Shown in pieces: positions 45,647 to 57,460 of a DNA stretch of 64,000 nucleotides; positions within the stretch are counted from its first letter, which is position 1, and every line of letters starts with the position of its first letter. The translations under genes and the position numbers were made by a program. The stretch comes from Eurosta solidaginis. Lineage: Eukaryota > Arthropoda > Insecta > Diptera > Tephritidae. The notes beneath the pieces are model-generated. The model saw only the letters and a list, made by a program, of their open reading frames with translations. It did no database searches and was not told the DNA's origin. The stretch spans positions 67,056,779 through 67,120,778 of the forward strand of contig NC_090319.1 of the NCBI RefSeq assembly GCF_040869045.1, given 5' to 3'.

Positions 45647-46756
45647 CAAGTAAAGACGGGACTGTCTTCGGCTGTGCCGAAGACTTCATACATTTCATGA
45701 ATGGGGCTGAACAATAATCTTTCCCATTCGTAATCTCCAAATAATGCGCTGTATAATATAAGAAATATATAGTGAACAGATGTACATACCTAAACGATTT
45801 TAAGATAAATATAAAAAATGGCAAAAAACCCCCTTATCTGAACGATCGGTTGTATGGGATATATATTATATATAGCTCCGATCGAAATGATTTTTACAGG
45901 AAATCTTCTATGATATATTAGAATATATATCACTAAGTTTCACGTTTTTATATTGGAAACTAAGGGAGAAATGGCCAAAAATCTTTCTATCTGAACGATC
46001 GGTTGTATGGGATATATATTATATATAGCTCCGATCGAAATGATTTTTTCATGAAATCTTCTATGTATATTAGAATAAATATCACCAAGTTTAACGTTTT
46101 TATATTGGAAATTAAGGGAGAAATTGCCAAAAGTCTTTCTATCTGAACGATCGGTTGTATGGGATATATACTATATATAGCTCCGATCAAAGTGATTTTT
46201 TCAGAAAATCTTCTATGATATATTAAAATATATATCACCGAGTTTCACGTCTATACTTTCTAAATTAAGAGAGAAATGGCCAAAAATCGTTCTATCTGAA
46301 CGATCGGTTGTATGTGATATAACTATATATAGCTCCGATCAAAGTGATTTTTTCAGGATATCTTCTATGATATATTAGAATATATATCACCGAGTTTCAC
46401 GTTTATACTTTCTAAATTGCGGCAGGAATGACCAAAATCGTCTTATCTGAACGATCGGGTGTATGGGAGATATATGTTATAGTGGTCCGATCCTACCGGA
46501 TCCGACAAATGTCTAATATAATACAAAAATACATCCTTGTGCCAAATTTCATTGAGATATCTCAAAATTTTAAGGACTAGTTTGCGGTGAAACAGACAGA
46601 CGGACGGACGGACAGACGGACATGGCTATATCAACTCAGTTCGTTGCCCTGCTCAATTCAGTATACTTAATGGTGAGCCTATCTTCTATATTTCTCAACG
46701 TTACAAACATCGGACCAAAGTTAATATACCATTTCATGTTTATGAAAGGTATAAAA
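45647..46756 (+). mobile_element. Dispersed element with five internal ~152-bp repeats
   Basis: Starts CAAGTAAAGACGGGACTGTC and ends GAAAGGTATAAAAA, as at 11811-12607, but has five units rather than three: the anchor GATCGGTTGTATG.GATATA occurs at 45844, 45997, 46149, 46302 and 46453. The CAGACGGACGGACGGACAGACGG block precedes the end. It interrupts a repeat whose other copy is at 44648-45146, which supports real insertion boundaries. Confidence 0.8.
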
Positions 46757-46859
46757 ACGTAGTAGTAAATTGAGAGGTTTTGAATTTAGACCAAAGAAGT
46801 TTGAAAAATTGCTTAAACCAATGCATGGTCTAAAGTTAAGGCTCGAACTTTTAATCGTG

Positions 46860-47924
46860 TATTGAGTTGAACGTTCACGCATGTTTCGATTCTACCTTTC
46901 TAATGAAATTTGTAATCGACGGTGTATCATGATGAAACAACTTAAACGTTGGGTACTTATAAGGCGATGTGTGTTAGAAAACCATTTAGTTAAATTTTTT
47001 AATTTGTTTTTACTGTCTTTTCTTTAGCGCTAAACCCTAAAATTTGTTTGTATTATCTCGCCAAACGCTCCGCTATTATCGAAATCACAGCGCTCTTATG
47101 TTATTTACCGCTTAGATAAAAACGTGCTACCACTTCTATCATCTGCTAGCGTTTGTATCAGTTTTTTTGTAAATTTTTTTTTATTAACATACAAAATTAT
47201 ATTTTTCGTTTGTTTTGTTCGCTCGTTCCGCTCTTTTCGCATATTGTGATTATATTCAACACGTGCTTGATTTAGCACTTGAATTATCGCAATTTTTTTT
47301 TGTCTGCAATAAACAAGTTTTTTGTTGTGTTTGTTGATCAACTGTTTGCTGTGTTTCTATACGCTCCCCAATTTTTTTTGTTGCGCTCCATGACTTTTGT
47401 AGTTGAGTATTATTTTCTATTGCTCTCTATTTCTTTTCTAATGTTTATACACAATTGGAGGTTTAGTTTGCTTAATTTATTTAAAATTTTTTTTTGTAAT
47501 TGAGAGTATTTCTATGTTCAACTCGTTGCTGCTCAATAAATAAATTTTACATCTGCTTCTTGTTTCTGGCTCTCATTCAAATGCCTACCAAGTTTTCCGG
47601 CATTTAGGGTTTCGAGCAGACAATCAGCCAGTTTCAGTCTTGCTTTGTTAGTGACGGTTTGTAAGAATTAGTTTTGCTTGAATTTTTGTCTTGGTTTTTT
47701 GAACTTTTTAACGAAGACCGAGCGGTGTTTTTCGTTTTTGTTCGAATGATTCGGTCTATAAACAAATCGAAACGACATTTATTCTTTACGAATAAAATTT
47801 AATATTGGCGTTTTTATCGACTTCTCGGAATATTGTATGTGCTTTCTGTAGCTTTCTTGTTTATGTTGCTACGCAGAAATTCATGTAAAATTGAAATCTG
47901 GTATCCACTAAAAACATTTTTATA
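46860..47924. other. Unassigned intronic sequence
   Basis: No gene or repeat recognised. Confidence 0.35.
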
Positions 47925-48180
47925 AAAAAAAAATACAAAAACAAAAAAACAAAAAAAAAAAAACAAAAAAAAAAAAACAAAAATAAAATAAAAAAATAGA
48001 ATACAAAAAAACAATAAAATAGTTAAAAAAATAATTAAAAAAATAAAAAATAATAAAAAAAAAAAATAAATAAATAAAAAAAATGTATAAAAAATAAATA
48101 AAGAAAAAAATAAGGGAAATTAATATATACAAATTTTAAATTAAATTAAATTCATAGAAAAATATTAAAAAAAATATTAA
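47925..48180. repeat. A-rich low-complexity tract
   Basis: AAAAACAAAAAAAC and AAATAAAAAAAT words on the + strand, no gene. Confidence 0.75.
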
Positions 48181-48248
48181 ACAGCGAAAAGTGGCGTAAT
48201 TCAGTGCCAGCTACAGTCCTCAAGAGCTGGAGAAACCGTCTAAAATAA

Positions 48249-49904
48249 AAAGTAAGGAAGGCTAAGTTCGGGTGTAACCGAACATTACATAATCAGCTGA
48301 GAGCTTTGGAGACAAAATAAGGGAAAATCACCATTTAGCAAAATGAGCGAAGGGTAACACTGGAATTTGTTTGTACGATATGGGTATCAAATGAAAGGTG
48401 TTAATGAGTATTTTAATAGGGAGTGGGCCTTAGTTCTATATGTGGACGCCTTTTCGAGATATCCCCATAAAGGTGGACCGGGGGTGACTCTAGAATGTGT
48501 TTGTACGATATGGATATCCAATTAAAGGTATTAATGAGAGTTTTAAAAGGGAGTGGCCCTTAGTTGTATATGTGAAGGCGTTTTCGAGATATCGACCAAA
48601 ATGTGGACCAGGGTGACCCAGAACATCATCTGTCGGGTACCCCTAATTTATTTATATATGTCATACCACGAACAGTATTTCTGCCAAGATTCCAAGGGCT
48701 TTTGCTTTCGCCCTGCAGAACTTTTTCATTTTCTTCTACTTAATATGGTAGGTGTCACACCCATTTTACAAAGTTTTTTCTGAAGTTATATTTTGCGTCA
48801 ACAATCCAATCCAATTACCATGTTTCATCTCTTTTTTCATATTTGGTATAGAATTATGGAATTTTTTCATTTTTCGTAATTTTCGATATCGAAAAGTGGG
48901 CGTGGTCATAGTCGGATTTCGGCAATTTTTTATACCAAGATAAAGTGAGTTCAGATAAGTACGTGAACTAAGTTTAGTAAAGATATGTCGATTTTTGCTC
49001 AAGTGTCGACTGTGTATAGAAACAGGGCGTGGCTTCAACCGATTTCGCCCATTTTCACAGACAGCAGTTATCGTCATAGAATCTATGCACCTACTAAATT
49101 TCACAAGAATTGGTAAATTTTTCTTCGACTTATGGCATTGAAAATATTCTAAACGAATTAAATGAAAAAGGCCGCCCATTTTGAAATTTTCTTTTATTTC
49201 TGTATTTTGTTGCACCATATCATTACTGGAGTTGAATTTTGACATAATTTACTTATATACTGTAAAGATATAAAATTTTTTGTTAAAATTTTACTTTAAA
49301 AAAATTTTTTTTTTAAAAGTGGGCGTGGTCCTTCTCCGATTTTGCAAATTTTTATTAAGCATACATATAGTAATAAGAGTAACGTTCCTGCCAAATTTCA
49401 TCATGATATCTTCAACGACTGCCAAATTACAGTTTGCAAAAATTTTAAATTACCTTCTTTTAAAGGTGGGCGGTGCCACGCCCATTGTCCAAAATTTTAC
49501 TAATTTTCTATTTTGCGTCATAAGTTCAACTCATCTACCAAGTTTCGTCGCTTTATCGGTCTTTTGTAATGAATTATCGCACTTTTTCGGTTTTTCGAAA
49601 TTTTCGATATCGAAAAAGTGGGCGTGGTTGTAGTCCGATTTCGTTCATTTTAAATAGCGATCTGAGATGAGCACCCAGGAACCTACATACCAAATTTCAT
49701 CAAGATACCTCAAAATTTACTCAAGTTATCGTGTTTACGGACGGACGGACGGACGGACAGGCTAAATGAATTTCTTTTTTCGCCAAGATCATTTTGATAT
49801 ATAGAAGTCTATATCTATCTCGATTAGTTTATGCCATTACGGATTACCGTTATGCGAGCAAAGTTAATATACTCTGTGAGCTCTGCTCAGCTGAGTATAA
49901 AAAT
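48249..49904 (+). mobile_element. Long dispersed non-coding element (AAGTAAGGAAGGC...GAGTATAAAAA)
   Basis: Begins AAGTAAGGAAGGCTAAGTTCGGGTGTAACCGAAC and ends GCTCTGCTCAGCTGAGTATAAAAA. Internal blocks repeat loosely: TTTGTACGATATGG.TATC (48370, 48500), TTTTTCG.AATTTTCGATATCGAAAA.GTGGGCGTGG (48880, 49600), and CGATTT.G..AATTTTTAT.. motifs, plus a (GGAC)n block at 49738-49760. A minus-strand shorter copy is at 59354-59878. No reading frame is conserved, so it is non-autonomous. Confidence 0.75.
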
Positions 49905-50759
49905 TAGTCCACAAGCTCTCAGTTCAATTCCTTTTATCTTTCATATGTACCTCAAACATACAAATACATAAGCGCCACACTCACAGAATTCTACTGCAAG
50001 TAAATAAAATGTAATATCCTTTATTGTAAATCACTTGAGCTCTTTCACTGAATTTGCGCTCAAGAATGTGTTGTGGTGCTATAATAAATTCCAATATAAA
50101 ATTATCTATGTCATCGGCTTCCGGCTTTATTTTATTTGTGCGCATGTATGAGTTTAAATTTTGCTTATTCCTCTTGCAAACCCGGCATATTTAACCTGTG
50201 TTCCTGCCGTTTAAAAGCAGCTGCTTCGCAGTTTAATAACAACAAAAACTTTGAAGCAACAACAACAATAAGAATGAATCGAAGCTTATAGAAAAAGTGG
50301 AGAAATGTGTAGAATTAATAACGAAGTGTTTTAAGAAATTAATGCCTGGATTCAAGTGTATTAAAAAGTTCCAAAGAAAGATTATTTATTTATTATTGCA
50401 TTAGAAAAAAAAAATAATAGCGCAAAGAATAAAAACAAAAAGTGGAAAAAGGGCATCTTTACCAAGATAATATAATTTTCTTATGTGCTCCCTTCAATTT
50501 GCAATGTTTCACTAACAGAAATTTATAAAAAATTACTGGCTTCTTTTAAATTTTCAACTGTTGCATGCCAAACAGCTGAGTGTATGTACAAAATTAAAAA
50601 AGTTAGATTTTAAACCATGCTATTGAAAAAATAAAAAAAAATTAAAAAGTTAAATACAATAAGAAAAATAATCCCGAATAAACTAATAATAACATAACTG
50701 GGCCATGGCAGTTTTTAGTGCCAGTCTTGTTCAGTTAAATTTGACTAGTGCTCACTTTG
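49905..50759. other. Unassigned intronic sequence
   Basis: Partly A-rich at 50390-50450 and 50600-50690; no gene recognised. Confidence 0.35.
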
Positions 50760-50767
50760 GTCGATAA

Positions 50768-51312
50768 CAGAGAACAGCAAAAATCGAACACAACAACATG
50801 CGATTACATTCGGCAACATGATCGTGTTCAATGATCCAACTTGTTTAAACGAACATAATCGACATTGATTTAAAATCAACCAACTTATTGCATGCGTGAA
50901 TATATCAACTCATGCGTTTGCTCATTTGCCTCAACAGCGATTACATCCATCGGAATGAAAATGCAAATATGAAAAATCCATGCGTCTGAATATTTGCATG
51001 ATTATTCTGCCCTTACGTCACGGCGACAAGCTGCATATAAACATACATATAAACATTGCTTACGATTATGTTTGTTTGCCGAACTAAACGATACTAATTC
51101 TGAGCTTTGATTTTATTCTACGCTTGCCTTCGTTTGATCAATACAATCGTACGCAAAACCTGTTCGGTAATACCATCGCAATCATGCTAACGGAGTCTAG
51201 TAAAGACAGATGCTGAGTTTATTCAATTATGAGTTTATTAGCATGATTGAATGTGAATGCAAGTTTTAGTGCTTGATTAAATCTAGAAAATTGTGATTTT
51301 TGCAGTTCTCTG
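50768..51312. mobile_element. 545-bp hAT-type MITE with perfect 8-bp target duplication
   Basis: CAGAGAACAGCAAAAATC at the left is mirrored by GATTTTTGCAGTTCTCTG at the right (one mismatch). GTCGATAA lies immediately outside both ends (50760-50767, 51313-51320). An 8-bp duplication with a CAG-type terminus is characteristic of hAT elements. The interior has no transposase. Confidence 0.9.
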
Positions 51313-51320
51313 GTCGATAA

Positions 51321-52556
51321 CAAAAAATTTCACAAAGTGGCAACTCTAGTCAGCTTTAGCTGCAGTTTAAATTTGCTATTAAGGACCGAACCTGAGCATC
51401 ACATATGAACATTTTGTCAATGAAAGTGAAATGAGAAATAAAGAGAAAAAAAAAAAATAAATAAAAAATTAAATAAAAAGTAGAAATTTATAAATAAAAG
51501 TAAGAAGAAATGGAAATAATAGACTGCTTGATTAAAAGAGTGAAATAATTAAAGTATACATTTTGCTAAATATTAAAAAATAAAAAAATAAAAAAATAAA
51601 AATGGGTGTGGGATATCACATTTTTGTTATAGATCAAAAATTGATTCTTAGTAAAAAATTAAGAAAAAGTAATCAAGTTTCCGAAAATAGAATCATTCGA
51701 AAAAATCCAAACAGTAAAAAAAAAACATTGAAAACCCATAAGAAAAATAATAAAAAATAAAATAAACAATTAACAGAAAAGATTAAAAAAAAAATAACAG
51801 AAAAGAAAGAAAAAAATAGAGATATGAAAAAATAGTTTTGTAAACTAATGTCAAATTAAAATAATCTTGTAAATAAAATGAATGTTTTAAACTAAAAAAT
51901 ATGTAATTTCTGAAAATATGTTTAAAATAAAAATATGCGTGAAATTAAAGAAAAATCTGTACGACTAAGACAACTTTGTAAAATGAAAAAAAAAGCTTGT
52001 GAAACTAAAAATAAATTTAAAACTAAAAAAAAAATTTTAAATAAAAAAAAAATATTTTAAATAAAAAAAATTTTTATTGAAAAATTTGGTGTTCAATTAA
52101 ATAAATGGGTTGAATAAAAAAAATGTGATGTTGAAAAAATTATACAGAAGCATAAGAAAAAAATTTAAAATATATTTTTTAAAGAAAACAAAATTTAGAA
52201 CACAGTAAAAAGATAAAATAATAAAAATAAAAAATTTCCAGTTTTTAAAAAATTAACTTTTAATAAAAATTAAAACACACTGAGGCAAATAATAAGAAAA
52301 AATCAAGGTGCTAAATTCACTTCACTTTAAGCCCATTTCATTATTTAGCGCACCACTTAAATGTAAATTCATGCGTTCGCGAGAAATTCGAAGCTGTCGT
52401 TGTTTTTTTTTAATAAAAATTCAATACAGTTTTTCTTCTCAAAATTTGCTATCTAACTACTTCGCTACACAAGATTGGAATGTTTATAGAAAATAAATGA
52501 AAATATGAGTGCAAATTTAAAATTAAATGCTTAAAAGTTTTATGCATACAGAGAAG
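51321..52556. repeat. A-rich low-complexity tract
   Basis: Densest at 51420-52290, with AAATAAAAAAAT words; the last 250 bp are more ordinary. No gene. Confidence 0.6.

Positions 52557-52588
<32 letters not shown>
52557..52588. repeat. (TA)n microsatellite
   Basis: About 15 uninterrupted AT dinucleotides. Confidence 0.9.
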
Positions 52589-52593
<5 letters not shown>

Positions 52594-52920
52594 TTTAAAA
52601 TAGCTTGTGAAAATAAAACAAATAGTGTGTAAAACAAAAACACAACCAATGATGAAATTGCTGCAGGAATTTATATTTGATTCAAATAATGAAGATGAAG
52701 CTGAGCTCTCACGCGAAATGGTAAATAATACAATAATTAATTTAATATGCATAATAATTATATTATAATCAAGTAATTTTTTAGTAAAGTTAGTAAAGTT
52801 CTTTCAACTAGTGCACATCCATGAAATACAGTGCACTCCCGAAAACTCGAACTAATGAAAACCAGCCCTATCCGAGTTATCAAAATGTGCGAGTTTTCGA
52901 ACGTTATGTATTTTTAATAC

Positions 52921-53525
52921 ATCGTACACTAACTACAAAAGAGTCACAACTTGAAAAAATGTAAATGTTCAGGAGAGAAGAAAAACGGTTAATGTGAAAA
53001 CGTCCGAAGGATACCTTCGTTATAAAATGAATTGACGAAATTTTGGTGTAATTCTTTGTTTACTGACAAAATATATAGCAATTTTGAATTATGACTACTT
53101 CTAAGAAAACTTACTACTCGCACATTCACAATTATTTCATCAAAAAAGGCATATTTCACAATAATACAAGCAACTTTACTCACTATTTACGTATAAAAAT
53201 ACACAATTTTAATTAATACACAACAAAGTTAAAAGTTTTTGCAACAAGATAGTCAGAATTTAAAATAATACACTTTATGCGTAAAAAAACTGTTCACTTT
53301 TGCACATTGACACAACTAAAAATATTACTCTTTAGTTGATAGAGCGCAAGCGATGCAATCAACACCAAAACTGGCATAAAGGTAATTTTCCAGTTAAAGA
53401 AGAAAATAATGACAACGAAATTTAAGGAGCAGTTAGAGATGTGTACTGTGAATTGGTTTATTGAAAAAAACCGATTTTGAAAAATTTTAAGTTGTGACTC
53501 TTTTGTAGTTAGTGTGCGATATATG
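52921..53525. mobile_element. MITE nested in the pogo-like transposon
   Basis: ATCGTACACTAACTACAAAAGAGTCACAACTT (52921-52952) is mirrored by AAGTTGTGACTCTTTTGTAGTTAGTGTGCGAT (53489-53520) with one mismatch. The right end recurs at 1-58, so it is a separate, mobile family. Its exact target duplication is unclear. Confidence 0.75.
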
Positions 53526-53689
53526 TATCTATGTATTCGTTTTAACAGTTTTTATACCCTGTCCATTTTTATGGCATAGTTAATCAAAGAGATTCTCTGG
53601 TTTCATGTTTTGTAGTTCATTGCCAGTTTATTTAATAAAAAATGTTAGCAAATATGAATGTTGTTTACAAATTATTAGAAAAAAAGCAG

Positions 53690-54985
53690 TGATCTTGGTT
53701 TGATATTTCTTATTTTCTATCGCATTCAATACAGCCTTTTCGCGCAGTGATTGTAGCACATTAACTTTTCTCGGGCTAATTTTTTCAGCAGTTGCCCATG
53801 CTATAGTTTTGTTGAAAATTGTTACGGCTTCGGATGAACTTATGCGTTCTTGTTCATTTCCACCTGTAGCTTCAACTTCATCTTCGGAATCGCTTTCTTC
53901 TATAGCTTCAATATGATCCTCTTCAATCAAGTCGTCGTTATTCCAGTCTCTTATTTCTTTTTCTGTGAAAGTAGCCTAATAAATATTTACTATTGTTATC
54001 GTGTGTTTTTTTATTTACATCAAAACCATAACTACCTCAGGATTTAAGTGTTCGAGAATTTTGGCAGCAGGTGGCAGAAAACCACCTTAGAGACCAGCTA
54101 GGAAAATAATTCTTGCACACGAATTTGCCGTAGATAAGTGGCATATTATATAATTTCGAAAAAAAAAAAAAATATGAACTTGCCTGTGGTAGGAACGTAA
54201 AGTGAAACCAATTTTGGAACAGAGTTGATGTCATCCAGGCTGATTTTGAGCTTCGGTACTCCACTGGGCAGTTAAAATGCCTAAATGCACGCGGATTTTT
54301 GGCTTTTCCAATGACAAACATTTTAACCTTGTGTTTCCCAGTAGCATTCGCACACGCCAGAAATAGAATGCGCTGTTTTTCATATTTGTTTCCCGGTGCC
54401 TGCTTTTCCATTCTAGAAACGTATGATTTTCCCGGAAGGAGCTTCCAATATAACCCGCATTCATCTGCGTTGTAAATTTGTTCTGGGCATAGTTCAAGCT
54501 CCTGAATTTTAGCTTGTAACTGAGTTTTGAAAGGCTCCACTAACTCTGGTCGCGAGGATAGTTTTTCCCCTGAGATTGAAATCAATCGCATACCATGCCG
54601 TTTTTATAAATTTTGTAGCCATCCATCGCTGGCAAAGAAGGTTGAGCCATTCTCGCTATATTTGGCATGTAAATCCTTAGCTTTCTCTTTCAAAATTAAT
54701 CCATTTATAGGATAATTCTTGCTGCGTTGTAATAAAAACCACTTGTAAAGCTTTTTTTCCATTTTTGGCAATTCTGAAGCGCGAAGCGTTTTACGTTCTC
54801 CAGGGCCCGACAGCGTGTTATTAACGCATTCCAAAATTTTGTTTTAATTTTTCACAATTCCACAAATTGTGGACTTGGCAGTGTTATATTGTTTGGATAG
54901 AGCTGTGATACTAACGCCATTCTTGGCCTCGTTAATTATTTCAGCCTTTTTTGCTAAACTCAAAATATTTAGTTTTAGTCCCATT
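53690..54985 (-). pseudogene. pogo/Tigger transposase relic: HTH, CENP-B-type HTH and DDE parts
   Basis: From the ATG at 54985: MGLKLNILSLAKKAEIINEA..SITALSKQYNTAKSTICGIVKN is the N-terminal HTH. After an in-frame TAA comes LPKMEKKLYKWFLLQRSKNYPI..AKDLHAKYSENGSTFFASDGWLQNL, the CENP-B HTH domain. After another TAA comes the DDE core with IYNADECGLYWKLLPGKSYV and NKYEKQRILFLACANATGKHK. Homology breaks near 54170. The segment with the second Asp and the PPHSTH motif appears deleted or scrambled (PPAAKILEHLNPEVV is still readable in another frame around 54040-54090). An acidic tail, EAIEESDSEDEVE..NEQERISSSEAVTIFN..TAEKISPRKVNVLQSL, follows. Stops, frameshift and deletion make it inactive. Confidence 0.88.
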
Positions 54986-55311
54986 ATAAAACGCAAATAA
55001 ATTTGATCTTAACCGCGCAAAATCCCGTGTACATATCACTGACAAATATCAATCAATTTAAAAGAAAAATTCCGTAATTAGCAAGAAACCTAGCCAGTGC
55101 GGCGCCTTAGAATGAAACAAAAGACGCACATAACGACAAAAATTTGAATATCGGCCGTTACAGCACATGCAAAACGACAGTTTCTCACATGTTTTTCCTT
55201 GAAGAAAGAAAATAATTCTTCGAGTTTTAAAGTAGTCAATGGAGAAAAAAAATGTTCAAGTTTCCGAATGTTCGAGTTATCGTGTGTTCGTGTTTTCGCG
55301 AGTGCACTGTA

Positions 55312-55694
55312 TTTATTGTTACAATTCTAAAAAAATGTGTACCATTTTGATTGTCTGTGACTGTTTTCAGTATTCATATGATGTAAAACTCATGTCAAAC
55401 TATTACATTTTTTATTTGTCCCCTTCTAGTGTTATCTAATTGAAACCGGAAAGTGTTTGTTTCAATTTAAAAATATTTACACCTAAAGTTAAATGCTGGT
55501 ATTAAAAGTGTAAATTTTAGATGGGTTGATGTATGCTTTATAGTTATTTTCATAGTCAAGTGAGATAGACCGAGCGAAGTTTAGACAGCCTATTTATTTA
55601 GCGTAGGGAGAATAACATAGTTTAAACAATTTTATGGGATAGCCGCAACAAAGTGTTGTTGCATGCTTACTATTATTATAACATTTATATAGTT
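55312..55694. other. Unassigned intronic sequence
   Basis: No recognised gene or repeat. Confidence 0.35.
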
Positions 55695-56105
55695 CAGGCG
55701 CGTAGTCAGAAAAAAATTTCGGGGGGAGGCTTTGGACAAAGTGTCAGTAAATAATAATTACCTGTAAATATACACATATTTATATTTTTACATATTATCT
55801 ACAAAACAATATTTATTTTTCTTGTTTGTTTTGCCATTTTGTTTAGGATTTCTTCATGAGTTACTTCAATAGTAGAGTGGATGTTGATTAGAGCCAAGCC
55901 CATTCATCCTCTCCTGGCCCATTGTATTTCTTAGATAAGTTTTTAACTTTCGAAGGGAAGAGAAACAGCTTTCGCTAGGAGCAACGGAAACTGGAAGCGT
56001 CACAGCAATTTTTATATATCGATGTACCGTAGGGAAAAAAGACATGGAACAATTATTTAATGCATCAATCAACGTGCTTGGTCGCTCCTCCTTTCGGATT
56101 GTCAA
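55695..56105 (-). pseudogene. hAT transposase C-terminal (dimerisation) relic and element end
   Basis: The minus frame 56105-55866 contains YIKIAVTLPVSVAPSESCFSSLRKLKTYLRNTMGQERMNGL, the hAT-family C-terminal dimerisation signature (TLPVS.A..ERSFS.L...K..LR..M...RL). A one-base insertion in ATGAATGGGCTTGG shifts the frame; the correct frame continues LINIHSTIEVTHEEILNKMAKQTRKI to ~55805. CAGGCGCGTAGTCAG at 55695 looks like the hAT terminal repeat, followed by a G-run (CGGGGGGAGG) typical of this group. The upstream catalytic region is absent. Confidence 0.8.
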
Positions 56106-56300
56106 ACAATGCCTGAAAAAGTTTTGCTATGTTTTTTATTATGGCGTAATACAAAAAAATATTCTTGATCATATTGTCATTTGATTTACTTGATGAGATA
56201 TTTCTTTCATTGCATTTTTATTGAGAGGTGGGTAAAGCCGCGTCAAAACCGCACATGTTTTTTTAATTAATCTCTAGAATTTCAACAACGAAACAAAAAT

Positions 56301-56605
56301 GTAAAGGTAATGTCGATACAAAATTAACTTTTCGAGACTCCTCTTCGTTTGCAAGAAAACATTTTTTTTTAATGGAACATTTTAGTGAAAAGTTAATAAC
56401 TCGCCTGTATATTCTTTTTGTAGACAAAACATTTGCCTACTCTCTAAAAAAATTGTATAGATTTATTGCAAAAAGCCTGTGAGTTATTAACTTTTCATTA
56501 AAATATTCCTTATTTTTTTTTTTAAACACTATTATCTTGCAACCGAAGCGGAATCTCGAAAAATCGCTCAAGTGTATTTTTGTATCGACATTTCCTACAT
56601 ATCTT
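56301..56605. mobile_element. ~300-bp MITE with ~100-bp inverted-repeat arms
   Basis: GGTAATGTCGATACAAAATTAAC...CGTTTGCAAGAAAACA...GTGAAAAGTTAATAACTCGC is mirrored by GAGTTATTAACTTTTCATTA...TCTTGCAACCGAAGCGGAATCTCG...TTTTTGTATCGACATTTCC. Arms are about 75-80% alike, implying an old insertion. Probable TA flanks. Confidence 0.75.
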
Positions 56606-56895
56606 TGCAGTCTTTGTTGAAATCCCAGAGTTCAATTAAATTACATTGGAGGTTTTGACGTGTCTTTACTCAGGTGAAACATACGAAAATGAGATGACTG
56701 AGCATGAAAATAATGTAAAATTCGATATTTTAAAAGGAGCGACTACCAATAACTTCTCTCAGTGTGAAATATTATTTAATTTTATGCTTTGATGATAGAT
56801 ATGAATGATATTTTATTAACAGGGGTTTTAAAAGTGAATAGAGTAATTATTATAGTACAGTCGTATATTTTTTAATTTTCAGAAATTTTCAGGGT

Positions 56896-56913
56896 GGGGG
56901 GGGGGGGGGGGGG
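56896..56913 (+). repeat. G18 homopolymer
   Basis: Eighteen consecutive G on the + strand, preceded by CAGGGT. Its length is unreliable in most sequencing chemistries. Confidence 0.85.
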
Positions 56914-57017
56914 TGAAAAAGATTAGCACTGCATCACTCATACAATTATCGATTGTCTTCGGCTGACGATAGGCATACTTTACACCGTTTATTTATGGTT
57001 AGCATCATTTTGTCATA

Positions 57018-57460
57018 ATTTAGGGATGTTGTCGTTGTAGCGACAAAGACATTCCTCGAAGTTTTTGGGGAGTGTTATTGATGCTGATGGTCCTTTGCCG
57101 GATATAGATTCGGAACGTTCCAATAACAAGCACCATTAAGGTAAAAACCCGACCATCTTAGAAAGGAATTAATATGATCACATTGAACCTTTCTTCGGCA
57201 CCTCATTCCGGCCCCCAAGTCCTAGTTCCATGAGGAACTTGGGGTCGCCCGAGGATCGGATGTTAAAGAAACAGGATTCGCCACTGGTAGGTGAAGTATA
57301 CAATTGGGTTGGAGAAGCTATCAGTTGCACTGGCAACCCCTTGAATGTTGCGCTAAGAGTTGTCCTTTGGGGTTTGCCCCTTGAATCATTTGGGTATTTT
57401 AGTCGCATCTTACAACAGGCATCCCGCCGCGGCTATATTCTAAACCCCCTAACCCGCTGT
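57018..57460 (+). repeat. Dispersed fly repeat with a conserved TTTGCCGGATATAGATTCGG core
   Basis: The order TTGTCGTTGTAGCGACAAAGAC, GTTTTTGGGGAGTGTTATTG, GGTCCTTTGCCGGATATAGA, CAAGCACCATTAAGG, CCATGAGGAACTTGGGGTCG, GAAACAGGATTCGCCAC, TTGGAGAAGCTAT and CCCCCTAACCCGCTG is one I recognise as a common dispersed repeat of tephritid-like flies; I cannot name its class. A frame at 57230-57610 crosses it but has no known motif. Confidence 0.5.

Larger units (their letters stand above)
52829..55309 (-). mobile_element. Decayed pogo/Tigger-like DNA transposon with terminal repeats and TA duplication
   Basis: CAGTGCACTCCCGAAAACTCGAAC at 52829 is mirrored by GTTCGTGTTTTCGCGAGTGCACTG ending at 55309. 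TA flanks both ends (52827-52828, 55310-55311). The 2481-bp span includes a minus-strand transposase relic and a nested inverted-repeat MITE. TA target choice and DDE_1 transposase agree with the pogo/Tigger branch of Tc1/mariner. Confidence 0.9.
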
